Positions 6,555-16,600 of a stretch of DNA of 64,000 bases are shown here, in pieces (position 1 is the first letter of the stretch; the number at the start of each line of letters is the position of its first letter). This DNA comes from Brevibacillus thermoruber 423 (GTDB taxonomy: Bacteria > Bacillota > Bacilli > Brevibacillales > Brevibacillaceae). The notes beneath the pieces were generated by a model. It was not told the DNA's origin and ran no database searches. It was given only the letters and a program-made list of their open reading frames with translations. The position numbers and the translations under genes were made by a program. Where the stretch lies: the NCBI RefSeq assembly GCF_000454065.1, contig NZ_KE695652.1, forward strand, positions 85,291-149,290, written 5' to 3'.

Positions 6555-8816
6555 TTAAAGGATGCCGTACTCACCAAATCCGACCCCTGTCACTGGTTCT
6601 TCATAGCATCCCGCTAGTAGGGGAGAAGCCTTCTTGTGATAATAAACATGCAGGCCGTGGTGAGCCCTGGTGACGGACACAAAGAGAAGTTTGGTATCAA
6701 TTTCGTTGGAATCATAATTGAGTTCACTTGCATTTGGAATGATGACGGCGTCAAATTCCAGCCCCTTTACAAGATATGACGGGATGATAATGGTCTTTTC
6801 CCTGATTGTGTCATCTCCTTTGGAGACAAGTTGTATCTCATTGATACCGGCATCCGTAAAAAGCTTGAACAGATTGTTGCATCTGTTGAAGTCCTTGTGG
6901 ATAATCGCGATCTTGTTATACCCTTTATCAAGGAAGTACCGGATGGAATGCTTCAGTTTCTCGAGAAGTTCGGGCTCTGAATCCACTCTTTGAATCTTGA
7001 CTTCATCGCTGCGTCTCTCTAGAGAGACCATCCTGGGGATGTCCAATCCGGAATTTTCAATGATTTTGTTTGCTACTTCTATTATTTCCTTCGAAGAACG
7101 GTAGTTTACCCATGTTTCCAGCCGAACAAGCTGTTGCTCTTCAAACACATCGGGAACGAGACTATTCCAGTCTCCAATACCGGCATTCGAGTAGACATTT
7201 TGGGAAATGTCACCAAGCAAGGTCATTGATTCTCCCAGTAGTTTCAATATGGAAATCTGGAACGGGCTTAAATCCTGTGCTTCGTCTGCAATAATGTAAT
7301 CGAATTTTTTTGAAAAGTCATTGAGTTTCCATTCAATGTACAGTAATGCTGCGAGATCAGAGTATCTGAGAAAATTCCTGTCAAAATGGCTTGCAATGCC
7401 CTCGGCAAAATCAGGGTCCAATTCAGGGTCCAAAATCATCAACAAATCCTTGTCAAACAGGGACTCGTACACTTCAATGGCTTTTAAGAAGGCGATTTTC
7501 TTTTGATAATGGGACCAATTGCTGTTAACTTCCTTTTTGATTTTTCCCAATCTGTAGTTTAAAGCCTGTTCTAGGGCATCGTACGTTTTTCTCCTCAGTG
7601 GATCTCGTTCATCTATGTGATACACCCATTGTCTGCAGGCAGATTCGAACTGTTCCTGAAGGGATTTAACAATCTTTTCCTTTTTTTCATCAATCCAGTC
7701 ATTCAACCATTCCAGGAGCTGCTTGTTACGCTTCATCAGAGGCAGATGAGAGTACCCCTTGTAAACCTTCTGAATTTCACTCTTGTCTAAATAAATGTCG
7801 CTGTTCAAGTATAGTGTATCAAATCTTTCCAAACCTTCTTCAATATGCTGAAGATATCTGTCCACGATTTGTTTGAACCTCATGGACCCCTTGAATGAAT
7901 CATAGGAAAGGTTGTCTTTTGCACCTTTCTTGTTCTCAACGAGATCGACTAGGAGCTGATGGGGTTCGGCAATTTCCCGAAGATCAGGCAAAAGCTCTTT
8001 GGCCAAGGAGGCAAATGTTGTTTGTCTAATGCCTGATATATCCAGGTCCCTGACTGTAGACTGTATGTACGTCAAAAACATGTTATTCGGAGCAATAATG
8101 AGGATGTTTTCAGCCTTCAGGTTCTTGTACTTGTACAGCAAATAGGATACCCGGTGCAATGCTACCGTTGACTTCCCGCTTCCGGCGACCCCTTGAATCA
8201 GAACCGGTTGCCTGATTCCGAGACGTATGATTTCGTTTTGCTCCCGTTGAATTGTGGAAATGATCTCCTTAAGCTGAAAGCCTACCGATGGCTGATTCAG
8301 CATGTCGACAAGAAAGTTGTCACCCGTTAATTCGTTGTTTGCTTTATCCGTATTATCGTTGCTTGAGGTGACCGGTCCCGTAACACTTACCGACTTGACT
8401 TTTTGATTTTCAATATGAATCTGTCGCTTAGATTTAACATTGATTTCGACGATATTTCCATCGGATCTTTTTACAACTACCTTTGGACTGCCGCCGGAAT
8501 AGGAATAAAAGGCATCTCCCAACGGAGATCTCCAATCTATTACAATGTTCTCAATATAATTTCTTACAATCGGAGTCTTTCCAATGTAGTAGGTTTCAGT
8601 ATTGCCGTCTTCATTCACGTCAAGACGGCCAAAATAAGGTTGGTTTTTGGCACTGAGATAACGCTTTTGTTGTTCAATCAGTGAATCCATATGGGTCGTA
8701 TCGTCGATGTTTCTTTTTTCCTGCAACTGACTGCTTAGATCCTGTATTATCTCTTCAATCTCAACAATTTTTTGGTCCAGTATCTTTTGTTCTTCACCGA
8801 TCAGGTTCTCGTTCAT
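6555..8816 (-). CDS. HelD-type superfamily 1 helicase
   Basis: A 753-aa protein of the HelD family, the UvrD-like motor proteins that bind and recycle RNA polymerase. An N-terminal coiled coil (residues 5-55, EEQKILDQKIVEIEEIIQDL) and the YFGRLD...YYIGKTPIV...VIDWRSPLGDAFYSY block are diagnostic. Walker A is LIQGVAGSGKSTVALHRV near residue 215, Walker B is YIIADEAQDLSPFQ, and C-terminal motifs include SYLVKGLEFDAVII and KLLFVSVTRAHHGLHVYYH. ATG 8816 follows GGGTGG. It has its own promoter region with a dyad (8869-8907) and is separated from the drm genes by a terminator, so it may be independently regulated. It could be antibiotic-resistance HelR-like or a defence accessory; the sequence does not decide. 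Confidence 0.85.
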   Translation of the reverse strand: MNENLIGEEQKILDQKIVEIEEIIQDLSSQLQEKRNIDDTTHMDSLIEQQKRYLSAKNQPYFGRLDVNEDGNTETYYIGKTPIVRNYIENIVIDWRSPLGDAFYSYSGGSPKVVVKRSDGNIVEINVKSKRQIHIENQKVKSVSVTGPVTSSNDNTDKANNELTGDNFLVDMLNQPSVGFQLKEIISTIQREQNEIIRLGIRQPVLIQGVAGSGKSTVALHRVSYLLYKYKNLKAENILIIAPNNMFLTYIQSTVRDLDISGIRQTTFASLAKELLPDLREIAEPHQLLVDLVENKKGAKDNLSYDSFKGSMRFKQIVDRYLQHIEEGLERFDTLYLNSDIYLDKSEIQKVYKGYSHLPLMKRNKQLLEWLNDWIDEKKEKIVKSLQEQFESACRQWVYHIDERDPLRRKTYDALEQALNYRLGKIKKEVNSNWSHYQKKIAFLKAIEVYESLFDKDLLMILDPELDPDFAEGIASHFDRNFLRYSDLAALLYIEWKLNDFSKKFDYIIADEAQDLSPFQISILKLLGESMTLLGDISQNVYSNAGIGDWNSLVPDVFEEQQLVRLETWVNYRSSKEIIEVANKIIENSGLDIPRMVSLERRSDEVKIQRVDSEPELLEKLKHSIRYFLDKGYNKIAIIHKDFNRCNNLFKLFTDAGINEIQLVSKGDDTIREKTIIIPSYLVKGLEFDAVIIPNASELNYDSNEIDTKLLFVSVTRAHHGLHVYYHKKASPLLAGCYEEPVTGVGFGEYGIL

Positions 8817-8868
8817 GAATACCACCCACATAGAAAAAAGTCGACATTTGTCTTTTATTTTATGATAT

Positions 8869-8907
8869 TGTTGGAATAATTTATAGATTCATTATAACAT
8901 TCCAACA
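8869..8907 (-). promoter_or_regulatory. promoter of the HelD-like gene with an operator-like dyad
   Basis: Perfect 9-bp inverted repeats TGTTGGAAT (8869-8877) and ATTCCAACA (8899-8907) bracket a minus-strand TATAAT (about 8891-8897). A repressor dimer bound to the dyad would cover the -10. No dedicated regulator gene is adjacent. Confidence 0.5.
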
Positions 8908-8920
8908 TTACCTTGATAAA

Positions 8921-8946
8921 AAAACACAGTCGAGTGACTGTGTTTT
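8921..8946 (-). terminator. terminator of the drm operon
   Basis: AAAACACAGTC (8921-8931) and GACTGTGTTTT (8936-8946) form a perfect 11-bp stem. On the minus strand it is followed by a run of T. It overlaps the stop codon of the ParE-UvrD gene. Confidence 0.85.
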
Positions 8947-11015
8947 CAGGCTCTGTACCAGTTGTCTTCCCCCAATTCCTTGATGAAGCGCGAGGCATTT
9001 TTATTGGGGTATAGTAGCATCAAACCTCTCATTGCCCTCGTCATTCCCACGTACAGTGTTCTTCGTGCGGCCTTCAATTCCTCATGTATTTCATCTTCAT
9101 CTGTCTCTTCGGCAAGACCGGGTAGAAGATTGTCTGCCAGATCCGTAATTGCTACAATCGGAAATTCCAGACCTTTTGCCGCTTTGATCGTTAGAACCTT
9201 GACCTCGTCACTGTCGAGATCAAGTTCCGTACCTGACGTGAAAATTGATGGTAATCCCAGGATGGTTAGAGCAGAAGCTGCTTTCTCTCCCGACTTCTGA
9301 TCCGGTACAAGTACCGCCGCAGCTGAAGGCTTCAATCTCAAGTGGCGGCTCATTTGCTTGACGTAGCTCGCAAGATACTTCCACTGTTCTTCCTTTGTAT
9401 CAAAGCCTTTGAGTATCGGCTGGGGACCTGATTGGCTTGATACTGGCAACAGTGAATCCGGGTCGCCACAATCGGAACGGCGGAGAAAGTCACTGGCTGC
9501 AGCTGCAATTTCCCTTGTGGTCCGATAATTTCTTCTGAGGTTTACAGTTCGTCCTCTGAAACGAAGACGATCATGAACGTCCTTCCATGAAAATCCCCTG
9601 AAGTAAATGGATTGGGAAGCATCGGCAGTAAGATACAGGCCACCTTGTTCCCTTGCTAGTTCCACAAGTAGACTCAGACTTGCCGGTGTAAGATCCTGTG
9701 CTTCATCAATTATGACTGATCCATATTTTTCGCGATAGACTCCACTACGCACAAGATTCAATGCAAGTCTCCGAATTCCGGAGATACTCCAAACATTCTT
9801 CCTTTTCAAAGCGTTGTCGAACTCGACGTACAAGCACCACATTGCCGTTCTTGTCTGGTTGTTGAAGGCAATGCCTCTACCGGACCTATCCGTATTTTGG
9901 TATTCCTCGAACGATGTAATGTCTCTCCCGTCTATGACCCACTTAATCTCATCCAGCAAATAATCTGGTCGAAACTTGCTCAAAAGGGTTCGATGTTCAT
10001 CAGAAATGGATTCCATGGCTTCCAGTAGAATGCTTCTAAGTACATCCCTGCCGGCAATTGGGCCGATTTCCTGTTGCAGGGAAGCGATATTTATCGCAAG
10101 ATTGTCAGCAGTTTCAACAACTACCCGCTCCATCCGTTCTCCGAGCAGCTGTTCCAAAAGCTGTCTGGAGAAGCGTGTGAGTGTCTCGGTATATGTCGTG
10201 AAGAGAACCATGAGTCCGGAATTGCCGGTTTGATCAGCGTGATCCAGTAATGAACGAACCCGGTAAAGTGCTATTGTCGATTTGCCGGTTCCTGGTCCAC
10301 CCTTGATCATGGCTGGCCCGTGAAGAGCCCAGTCAACAAGTCTTTCCTGTTCCGAATCCAATCTAAGGAGAAAGGACTTCAGGTCGCCTTCCTTGTAACG
10401 AATCAAGTCATCGGTGTCGAACAATACAAAATCGGGCTGATCAAGTATTTCAGTCACCGGTCTTGGATATATGTTGTCAACGACCCTTTCAATGTACTCA
10501 TTGGGAACATTCGCCGATAGAAGGTCATCTTCCGTTTGACAGGCAACCAGGGCAGGGTGAAGTTCTTCCGGTATTCTGAGTTGATTCAGCCATTCCGGTG
10601 AAATCTCCACTGGCAATCGGGGCGAATGATCATGGCTTTCATAAGACCAACCATTGTAATGTCTTGGTGCCCCCATTGCAATTTCCTCATCATCATGTAT
10701 CTCCTGATCGTCCACGTTGAATTTTGCCAAGGGTTCTTCATAGCCAACGTCCTTCCTGTAGGCTTCCTTTCTGGCCCTGATACTCAACAGACGAATCCAG
10801 TTGCTACCGAATGTATAAAACAATCGAAAATCACCAATACGCAGCCGGTAAACATCAGGATATTTTTGAAGTTTTTTCTTTAGCTTCCCATCCGGTATCG
10901 GGTTTTGGGCCAGGAAATTGATTTTCTCCCAGACCTGTGCGTCCATGGAGGAGGGGAGATTGTGCAATTCCCTCAAAAATGAAGGCTTCATGTTTATCTC
11001 ACGTGAGAGTTGCAT
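8946..11015 (-). CDS. UvrD-like helicase with N-terminal ParE/RelE-like domain
   Basis: A 689-aa fusion. The first 75 or so residues (KPSFLRELHNLPSSMDAQV, then YRLRIGDFRLFYTFG and LLSIRARKEAYRK) have the L-x-x-L-P, YRLRxGxYR and R-x-x-xYR pattern of ParE/RelE toxin-fold proteins. The rest is a UvrD/Rep-type SF1 helicase: Walker A MIKGGPGTGKSTIALYRV near residue 240, Walker B SVIIDEAQDLTPASL, motif III LTADASQSIYFRGF, motif IV LRRNYRTTREIA, motif V TIKAAKGLEFPIVAI, motif VI RRTLYVGMTRAMRGL. It follows drmC by 31 bases in the same operon. ATG 11015 has GGGAGG but 13 bases away; ATG 10991 (MKPSFLREL) fits the domain start and is an alternative. Whether the toxin-like domain is catalytic or only a docking module is unknown. 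Confidence 0.85.
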   Translation of the reverse strand: MQLSREINMKPSFLRELHNLPSSMDAQVWEKINFLAQNPIPDGKLKKKLQKYPDVYRLRIGDFRLFYTFGSNWIRLLSIRARKEAYRKDVGYEEPLAKFNVDDQEIHDDEEIAMGAPRHYNGWSYESHDHSPRLPVEISPEWLNQLRIPEELHPALVACQTEDDLLSANVPNEYIERVVDNIYPRPVTEILDQPDFVLFDTDDLIRYKEGDLKSFLLRLDSEQERLVDWALHGPAMIKGGPGTGKSTIALYRVRSLLDHADQTGNSGLMVLFTTYTETLTRFSRQLLEQLLGERMERVVVETADNLAINIASLQQEIGPIAGRDVLRSILLEAMESISDEHRTLLSKFRPDYLLDEIKWVIDGRDITSFEEYQNTDRSGRGIAFNNQTRTAMWCLYVEFDNALKRKNVWSISGIRRLALNLVRSGVYREKYGSVIIDEAQDLTPASLSLLVELAREQGGLYLTADASQSIYFRGFSWKDVHDRLRFRGRTVNLRRNYRTTREIAAAASDFLRRSDCGDPDSLLPVSSQSGPQPILKGFDTKEEQWKYLASYVKQMSRHLRLKPSAAAVLVPDQKSGEKAASALTILGLPSIFTSGTELDLDSDEVKVLTIKAAKGLEFPIVAITDLADNLLPGLAEETDEDEIHEELKAARRTLYVGMTRAMRGLMLLYPNKNASRFIKELGEDNWYRA

Positions 11016-11046
11016 ACCGGAAATTTATCCTCCCTTCATGCAGATT

Positions 11047-11829
11047 CTAGTTGTAGGGGAGTAGGAAACCCTCTCGTTCCAGCGCTTCAAAATGACGAAC
11101 CACCTGAAGAGCCAGTTCGCCACGCGTACGCAATCCAAGTTCAATGTTCGATTCCATTCCATGATAGGAGAGGTTTGCGGAGGTAACGAGAAGGTCAATC
11201 TTGTCGGCAACCAGTACCTTTGCATGAAGGCTTGCAAGCTCGTCGCCCTGTCGACCTATCCATCTCAGAATACGTGGGAGGGCCAGTTTTTCCGGCCATG
11301 CACCTTTCAATTGCGACAGGTTTTGACCATTGTCATGCAATGCAATGGTTACTTCACATCCCCTTTTTTTGGCAGCGGCTAGAGCTTTTAGAATTGCATT
11401 CGTGGTGTTGGTCTCCGAGGTTAGATTGTATCCCACCACGAGCAAATGCTTGTCTGCGGATTCAATCATTTCGAGAAAAACGCTCCAGGTAGACCTGACC
11501 ATTTCTCCAGATGTCGCCACAGGCCCTGTCCAGACAAGCTCGGTAAGCTGGCGGTCTCTTCTTGTCAGTTCACAGCAATTAAGGCAGGCCCTTATCGTCA
11601 TGGAAAGGGTATGGGATGTCATGCCACGGGCTTCTTCGACTCTCCATGCCGTCATTAGATCATGCAAAAGGTGCACGGGAATCGTGTGGGGACGAATCCT
11701 TGCAAGAACCTCGTTTGCGCTCATGGTTGACCTGATGCGCCCGTCTTCCAGGGCACGATGCAGTTCCGTCACCGCCTCGATGGAAGATCCAACTACTAGT
11801 TTGGAAATCATTTTGTCCAAGGTCTTCAA
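11047..11829 (-). CDS. drmC: DrmC: phospholipase D-like protein of a DISARM-type system
   Basis: A 260-aa PLD-superfamily protein with one H-x-K-x4-D motif, SLHAKVLVADKIDLLVTSAN near residue 215, so the active site would need a dimer. The N-terminal 100 residues are helical. The segment MIESADKHLLVVGYNLTS is the usual PLD core strand. DrmC proteins of DISARM have this architecture and always neighbour DrmA and DrmB. TTG 11829 is preferred as start because AGAGGAG lies nine bases upstream; ATG 11811 is the alternative. It starts six bases after the drmB stop. In published DISARM work DrmC was reported as not essential for protection in every context. Confidence 0.85.
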   Translation of the reverse strand: MKTLDKMISKLVVGSSIEAVTELHRALEDGRIRSTMSANEVLARIRPHTIPVHLLHDLMTAWRVEEARGMTSHTLSMTIRACLNCCELTRRDRQLTELVWTGPVATSGEMVRSTWSVFLEMIESADKHLLVVGYNLTSETNTTNAILKALAAAKKRGCEVTIALHDNGQNLSQLKGAWPEKLALPRILRWIGRQGDELASLHAKVLVADKIDLLVTSANLSYHGMESNIELGLRTRGELALQVVRHFEALEREGFLLPYN

Positions 11830-11835
11830 TATATT

Positions 11836-13611
11836 CTACTCCTCTTGGAAGAATGCCAGGTTTTGTTCGGATACGGTTCCAATCAGAAAGGATCGATCAA
11901 GAAATAGATTGGATCGTTCGCAGGAAGTCTCGGCAGCGAGGAGACATGCATGGCAGGCTGCTCCGTTCAAATCCCCGACAGCTTCAGGCTTGTGTTCGGC
12001 ACAGAGCGGATCTCCCGAGCAGAATCTTGCATCCTGTAGAGTATGCCAGAGAACACCTCTGAAGTTGTCCGTTTTGGCCAGCTCAACCAGACCACCAAGG
12101 CTTCCTTCCGAATCCGGTGTTGCAGTGTAGATAAGGATTCCTGCCATTTTCTGTCCTGGCTTGTTTCTCGAATATATGCGTTCTCTCAGAGCCGTGGAAG
12201 AGTAACCTGAGTTTAGACACAACTGTCTCATGAGGGAGTGAGCCAGGGTATGGAGGAGGATATACCTTGCTCCCGGAAATGCGGGTCTGTATTCCTTCTC
12301 AAGACCTCGGTCCTCACAATAGCGTTCAAATGCCGTTTCCATGTACTTGACGGCATTTTCAACCCTGGCCTCCCATTCAGAGAGTGTATCCTCATTGAGG
12401 GCAACGAAGATACCCTCCCCTCTCGTCATAATGCCCGGTCTCCAGTTTACTCTGGTTTGACTTAATTCAGCCTTTAATCCAGACTCCCCGGTTGCCTGCT
12501 CGCCACTCAAAAGGGACGTTGCATCAGGCAGGGGATCAATTCTTGTAAATCCATCCAAAACTCTGACTTCTGTAAGTCTCCTTACCATGACCAGTTTGGA
12601 GATGTATTTTTGATATTCTTCCGGCACTTGTTGTTCTTCCGTTTCAAAATCATAATCGCCGTTCGGCAGGGAGCCACGCATCAGGGCTTCCCACTCAGGG
12701 AAGAGAAGATCCTGGCTTTCACCTGTTGGCAGGTTCTTTTGTAATTGTATTGCTTTCCAGACTTCCTGCAACGGATACTCCCTTAACTCCTTGTATATCA
12801 GCCTGATGGCAGCTTCCAGATCTTCAATGGTTTCAAGCTCCGTGAGCCTGTCCATGTTTTCCGCAACGATGCTGTGAAGGGGATTGGTGTAAGGCGGAAT
12901 GGCCAGTGCACTTTCAACAACGGGAAAATATATGTTGGAAGCTCCACGCAGCATGGGGCGCAAGCCTTGGTCACAGTCTTCCCGGACCGACGGCCCCAGC
13001 CAGTGTTTGTGACCACTGCACCGGCCCAGTTTATGTCTTTCCGAGAAGGCATCCTGCAGGGATCTCTTCTCACCACAGTCCTCGCACAAAACCTCAATGT
13101 CCGCAATCGCACCAGTTTTTCCATTGTCTAGAAGCTTCAACTTGTCTCCCTTGCATGATGGGTTTCTTTTTTTTCCATGAACAAACCGTTTCCACGGAAA
13201 ATCGTCAACATGTCCCTTCTTGCATGCAACCACAAAACGGGAAGGAAATGCCTTGACCGGATTTTCCCTGTTGCACTGGCAATAGGCGACCTGGGTGCCT
13301 TCGTTGATGTAAAACTTTTCTGGAGTACCAAGCTTCCTGCATGCCGGGCATACCAGATACCTTGGAAAACGGTAAGCCGGAAGTGTACCCTCATAGGTTA
13401 CACTGTCAAACTTCGAAGCAGGTGGCGTAAGGATTTCCTGTATTCCCAGTTTCCTAATAAGTCTGGGCTCGTTGATTTTCTCACACAGCTTTTTTTCCCA
13501 TTTGTCAATTCCGGCAATGATTACGGAGAATTCCGGGAGTTCCATGATGGCTCCCGGACCGAAAGTGGTGATCAATTGACTGGGACGGAGTTCTCCTATT
13601 TTGTTCTGCAT
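11836..13611 (-). CDS. drmB: DrmB: DUF1998 protein of a DISARM-type system
   Basis: A 591-aa DrmB homologue. The opening GELRPSQLITTFGPGAIMEL motif is typical of the family. Cysteine pairs follow in YLVCPACRKLGTPEKF, AYCQCNRENP, VVACKKGHVDDFPW and EVLCEDCGEK, probably zinc ribbons. The C-terminal DUF1998 module has DARFCSGDPLC and AACHACLLAAETSCERSN. In DISARM, DrmB works with the DrmA helicase as the core that distinguishes invading DNA. ATG 13611 is chosen because AAGGGAG lies seven bases upstream; TTG 13617 is in frame and overlaps the drmA stop. The gene is tightly coupled to drmA. Confidence 0.9.
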   Translation of the reverse strand: MQNKIGELRPSQLITTFGPGAIMELPEFSVIIAGIDKWEKKLCEKINEPRLIRKLGIQEILTPPASKFDSVTYEGTLPAYRFPRYLVCPACRKLGTPEKFYINEGTQVAYCQCNRENPVKAFPSRFVVACKKGHVDDFPWKRFVHGKKRNPSCKGDKLKLLDNGKTGAIADIEVLCEDCGEKRSLQDAFSERHKLGRCSGHKHWLGPSVREDCDQGLRPMLRGASNIYFPVVESALAIPPYTNPLHSIVAENMDRLTELETIEDLEAAIRLIYKELREYPLQEVWKAIQLQKNLPTGESQDLLFPEWEALMRGSLPNGDYDFETEEQQVPEEYQKYISKLVMVRRLTEVRVLDGFTRIDPLPDATSLLSGEQATGESGLKAELSQTRVNWRPGIMTRGEGIFVALNEDTLSEWEARVENAVKYMETAFERYCEDRGLEKEYRPAFPGARYILLHTLAHSLMRQLCLNSGYSSTALRERIYSRNKPGQKMAGILIYTATPDSEGSLGGLVELAKTDNFRGVLWHTLQDARFCSGDPLCAEHKPEAVGDLNGAACHACLLAAETSCERSNLFLDRSFLIGTVSEQNLAFFQEE

Positions 13612-13613
13612 GG

Positions 13614-16600
13614 TCAATCTCCCTTTCTAAGATAGATGCCGATTGGGGGTTCAACGTCACGCATGGAGTTGGGAGTACCGAAAACACCGTTTTTCTTCTT
13701 GTTTCCGAGCGGGTAAAGAAGTCTCGGGTTGTTGGAACCGCCCCCGTCATAAAGAAGGACATCTTTTGCCGTTTCCTTCTCCCAGAGGTCAACATCCATT
13801 TTCAAATCCTGGTCCACTTCTCTCAACCTCGAGGCCCCCTCAAGAGTGTTGACTCGTCTCAGAATGTACTTTTTGATATTTTCGGTCTCCGGGCTTCTGG
13901 ACTTGAAATGAACGGCGTTCTCCCTCTTGGAAAGTTTTCTTATTTTCAACCGGCACATGGATACCAGGACTGCCGCCAGAGCCCGATCCCTTGCCCGGGA
14001 GGAGTAGGGAGTCACACTTATTGCCTCCACGTATCGGTACAGAGCAGAATGGTATGAAATGAACCTTTCATAGTGTGATACGTCTCTCGGGCGAGCCCAG
14101 TTGTAAACGGTGATAACCAGACCCGGGTGCTCTCGTCCTACCCGGCTGGTAGCCTGAATGTACTCTGAAGTTGTCTTGGGTTGGCCGTTTACCACCATCA
14201 ACCCCAATCTGGACACATCCACTCCAACCGAAATCATGTTGCTGGCAAGGACCACATCAACAGGGCGTTCTTTCCCGCTTTCCGCTTCGGTGAAACTTCT
14301 TTCCAGTCTGTCAAGGATCGCCGGTATGTCTTTTGAATCGACCCGACTTGTGAGCTCGGGCACTTCATCATCCAGTTCACGTGAGACGTAGGAATACTTC
14401 TGTGAAGTTGGGCGATTGGCAAGCACGTTCATCCTCGCCCTGACGTCGTCTTCAATCAGGCGTACTGCTCCACCTAGCTCACGCAGGGAATTGAAGTATC
14501 CCACCATTGTCTGATACGGATCAAGGTCATCGGCCGAGAATGCCTTCATTGCACCTGTAGAAGCCAGAAGGGTGGAATAGACTCGGACGAGAGCCGTCTT
14601 CACACTTCGCCCAGGCGCAAAAATCCCAAGATAGGTTCTTCCAGGAGTCTTGTCCAATGGCTGCTGCCGGGCAAAGAACGAATCTCCTGAAACAAGCCCC
14701 GGAGGCGGGAAAATGGCCAGTTTCCGTGCAAACAGCAGTTTAACCTGGTCTTCGGCACGACGTATGGTGGCTGTGGAAGCGATTACCTTTGGACCAACCA
14801 GTTTGCCTCTGATCTCGCGGGACGCAAGATAATCAATTGCGGTTTCGTAGATGCCCACCATCGTACCAAGAGGGCCGCCAATCAAATGTAGCTCGTCCTG
14901 AATGATCAACTCTGGTGGAAGAAGTTCTCTCTGGTCCTTCACAACCGGTGTCGTTCCTCCCAGTACCTGGTTGCGAAAACCAATCATTCTTTCACTTTCA
15001 CCCTCACAGGTAAAACCCCAGAGGTCCAGTTCGCTTTTTACATTGCCAAACAAAGTCTGGGTCTCTCCAACCCATGGAAGTCTGGCAAACTTGTCGACCG
15101 TTCCAATCAACATGGCAGGCAGGTAACGGTAGATTTCCTCGTCATTGACCAAAGCCGGAATGCCATCAGGGTTATTGGTGCGGTGAAAGTCACATTCCCT
15201 TCTCGAGCATCCAATTATCAGGCGGCGTCTGCGTTTGTCAGGAAAGTAATCCTTTTTCCCAAGGGGTGAACCGCACCACGGGCATGAAACCAGTTGAATG
15301 GGTGTCCTGCCTCCTGGATTTGTTTCTGTCAGATCCTTCACCACTTCATCAAAGTCATTTGGAGTAGATTTGCCACCAACCCAGAGTCCGATTCGGAATG
15401 GCACATGTCCCCAACGCTCGGGCTGCTCCTGCCTGATCTTTTCACAGGCGCAAATGAGGGTAGCGGCCCTTTGAAACTGTTGTATTGTCAACAGACGCAA
15501 GGTGTAACGCATGATGACATTAACACCGGCGTCGCCTCTTTTGCCATCCTGTTCACCCCGAAGCCTTCTGAGGGCCATGGTAAAGGCAGCGAGCCCCAGA
15601 TAAGCCTCGGTTTTCCCGCCACCTGTCGGAAACCACAGGAGATCGCAAATGTCACGATCATCGTGGGTCGGTTCCACTATGCCAGTCAGGGATTGAAGTA
15701 TGAAAGCAATCTGGAACGGACGCCACGATGGTTTTTCACTGTCGTGTTTCCGGCTCCAGTCCTTTGTTTTTCTTGCCTGCCTTGACCATTTGGACTGTAG
15801 TCGCTGCATTGCCATGGCTCTGTTGGCAAAACGAAATGCTTCAAATACAACCTGATTGCTTCGAATGAGGTCAATTCCCTTTCTTATTCGGCTCAAAGAC
15901 TTTTTGCACTGATTGATGTTTTCTTCGGCAGTGCTCCTGAGCTCTCCCGAGAACGAATCCAGTTCCAATTCCCTCTGATAGATCCAGTCGTCATATGCAT
16001 CTGCCAGTGGTTCCAGATATTCACACAGCGTATCTGCATTTGAAGAGATGGCAATATCATCCATATTGAGATTTCCCTGTCCGTTCCATGGAGGGGGAGT
16101 CACCATCGGAATCTCGTACACCGGGATGGTTACTGTTGCAAGAACCCCCGCGTACTGATTGTCCGGACTTACCTCGTCCCATTTGACCGCCGTTCCATGT
16201 CCCACGGCAAATACAGTCTGTTCCCTGTACAGGAGTTCATCCATCATGACATCCAGCGGTCGATAAGTACCAGGCTCATACTTCAATTCACGCACTCCAA
16301 ACGGTTTTTGCCCGTCCACAGTCGATGAAACCCTGATTTCCGGCTGAAAGAGACAATAAAAATCTTTTGGTCCTTTTTCCGGAGCCTTTTGCCTGTTTAC
16401 AATGAACACACTCACTGCTATGCGTTTTCCGAGAGGGCGGGAAAGCCATTCCAGAAACACTCCCTTATTCTCGTCCAGGGGATCTCTTTTTCGCACCCCG
16501 TCGGCATCATCTATTCTGATTTGACGTTTTTTTACAATTGGGTCCCTTTTCCACCGTTCTTCGGTGTCACTCCCTTCAGTAACCGGACGGTATTGGCCCC

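Noticed and set aside
6555..8816. HelD-like protein as a DrmE candidate
   Set aside because: It has full HelD and UvrD motifs and its own promoter. DrmE is not known to be of this family.
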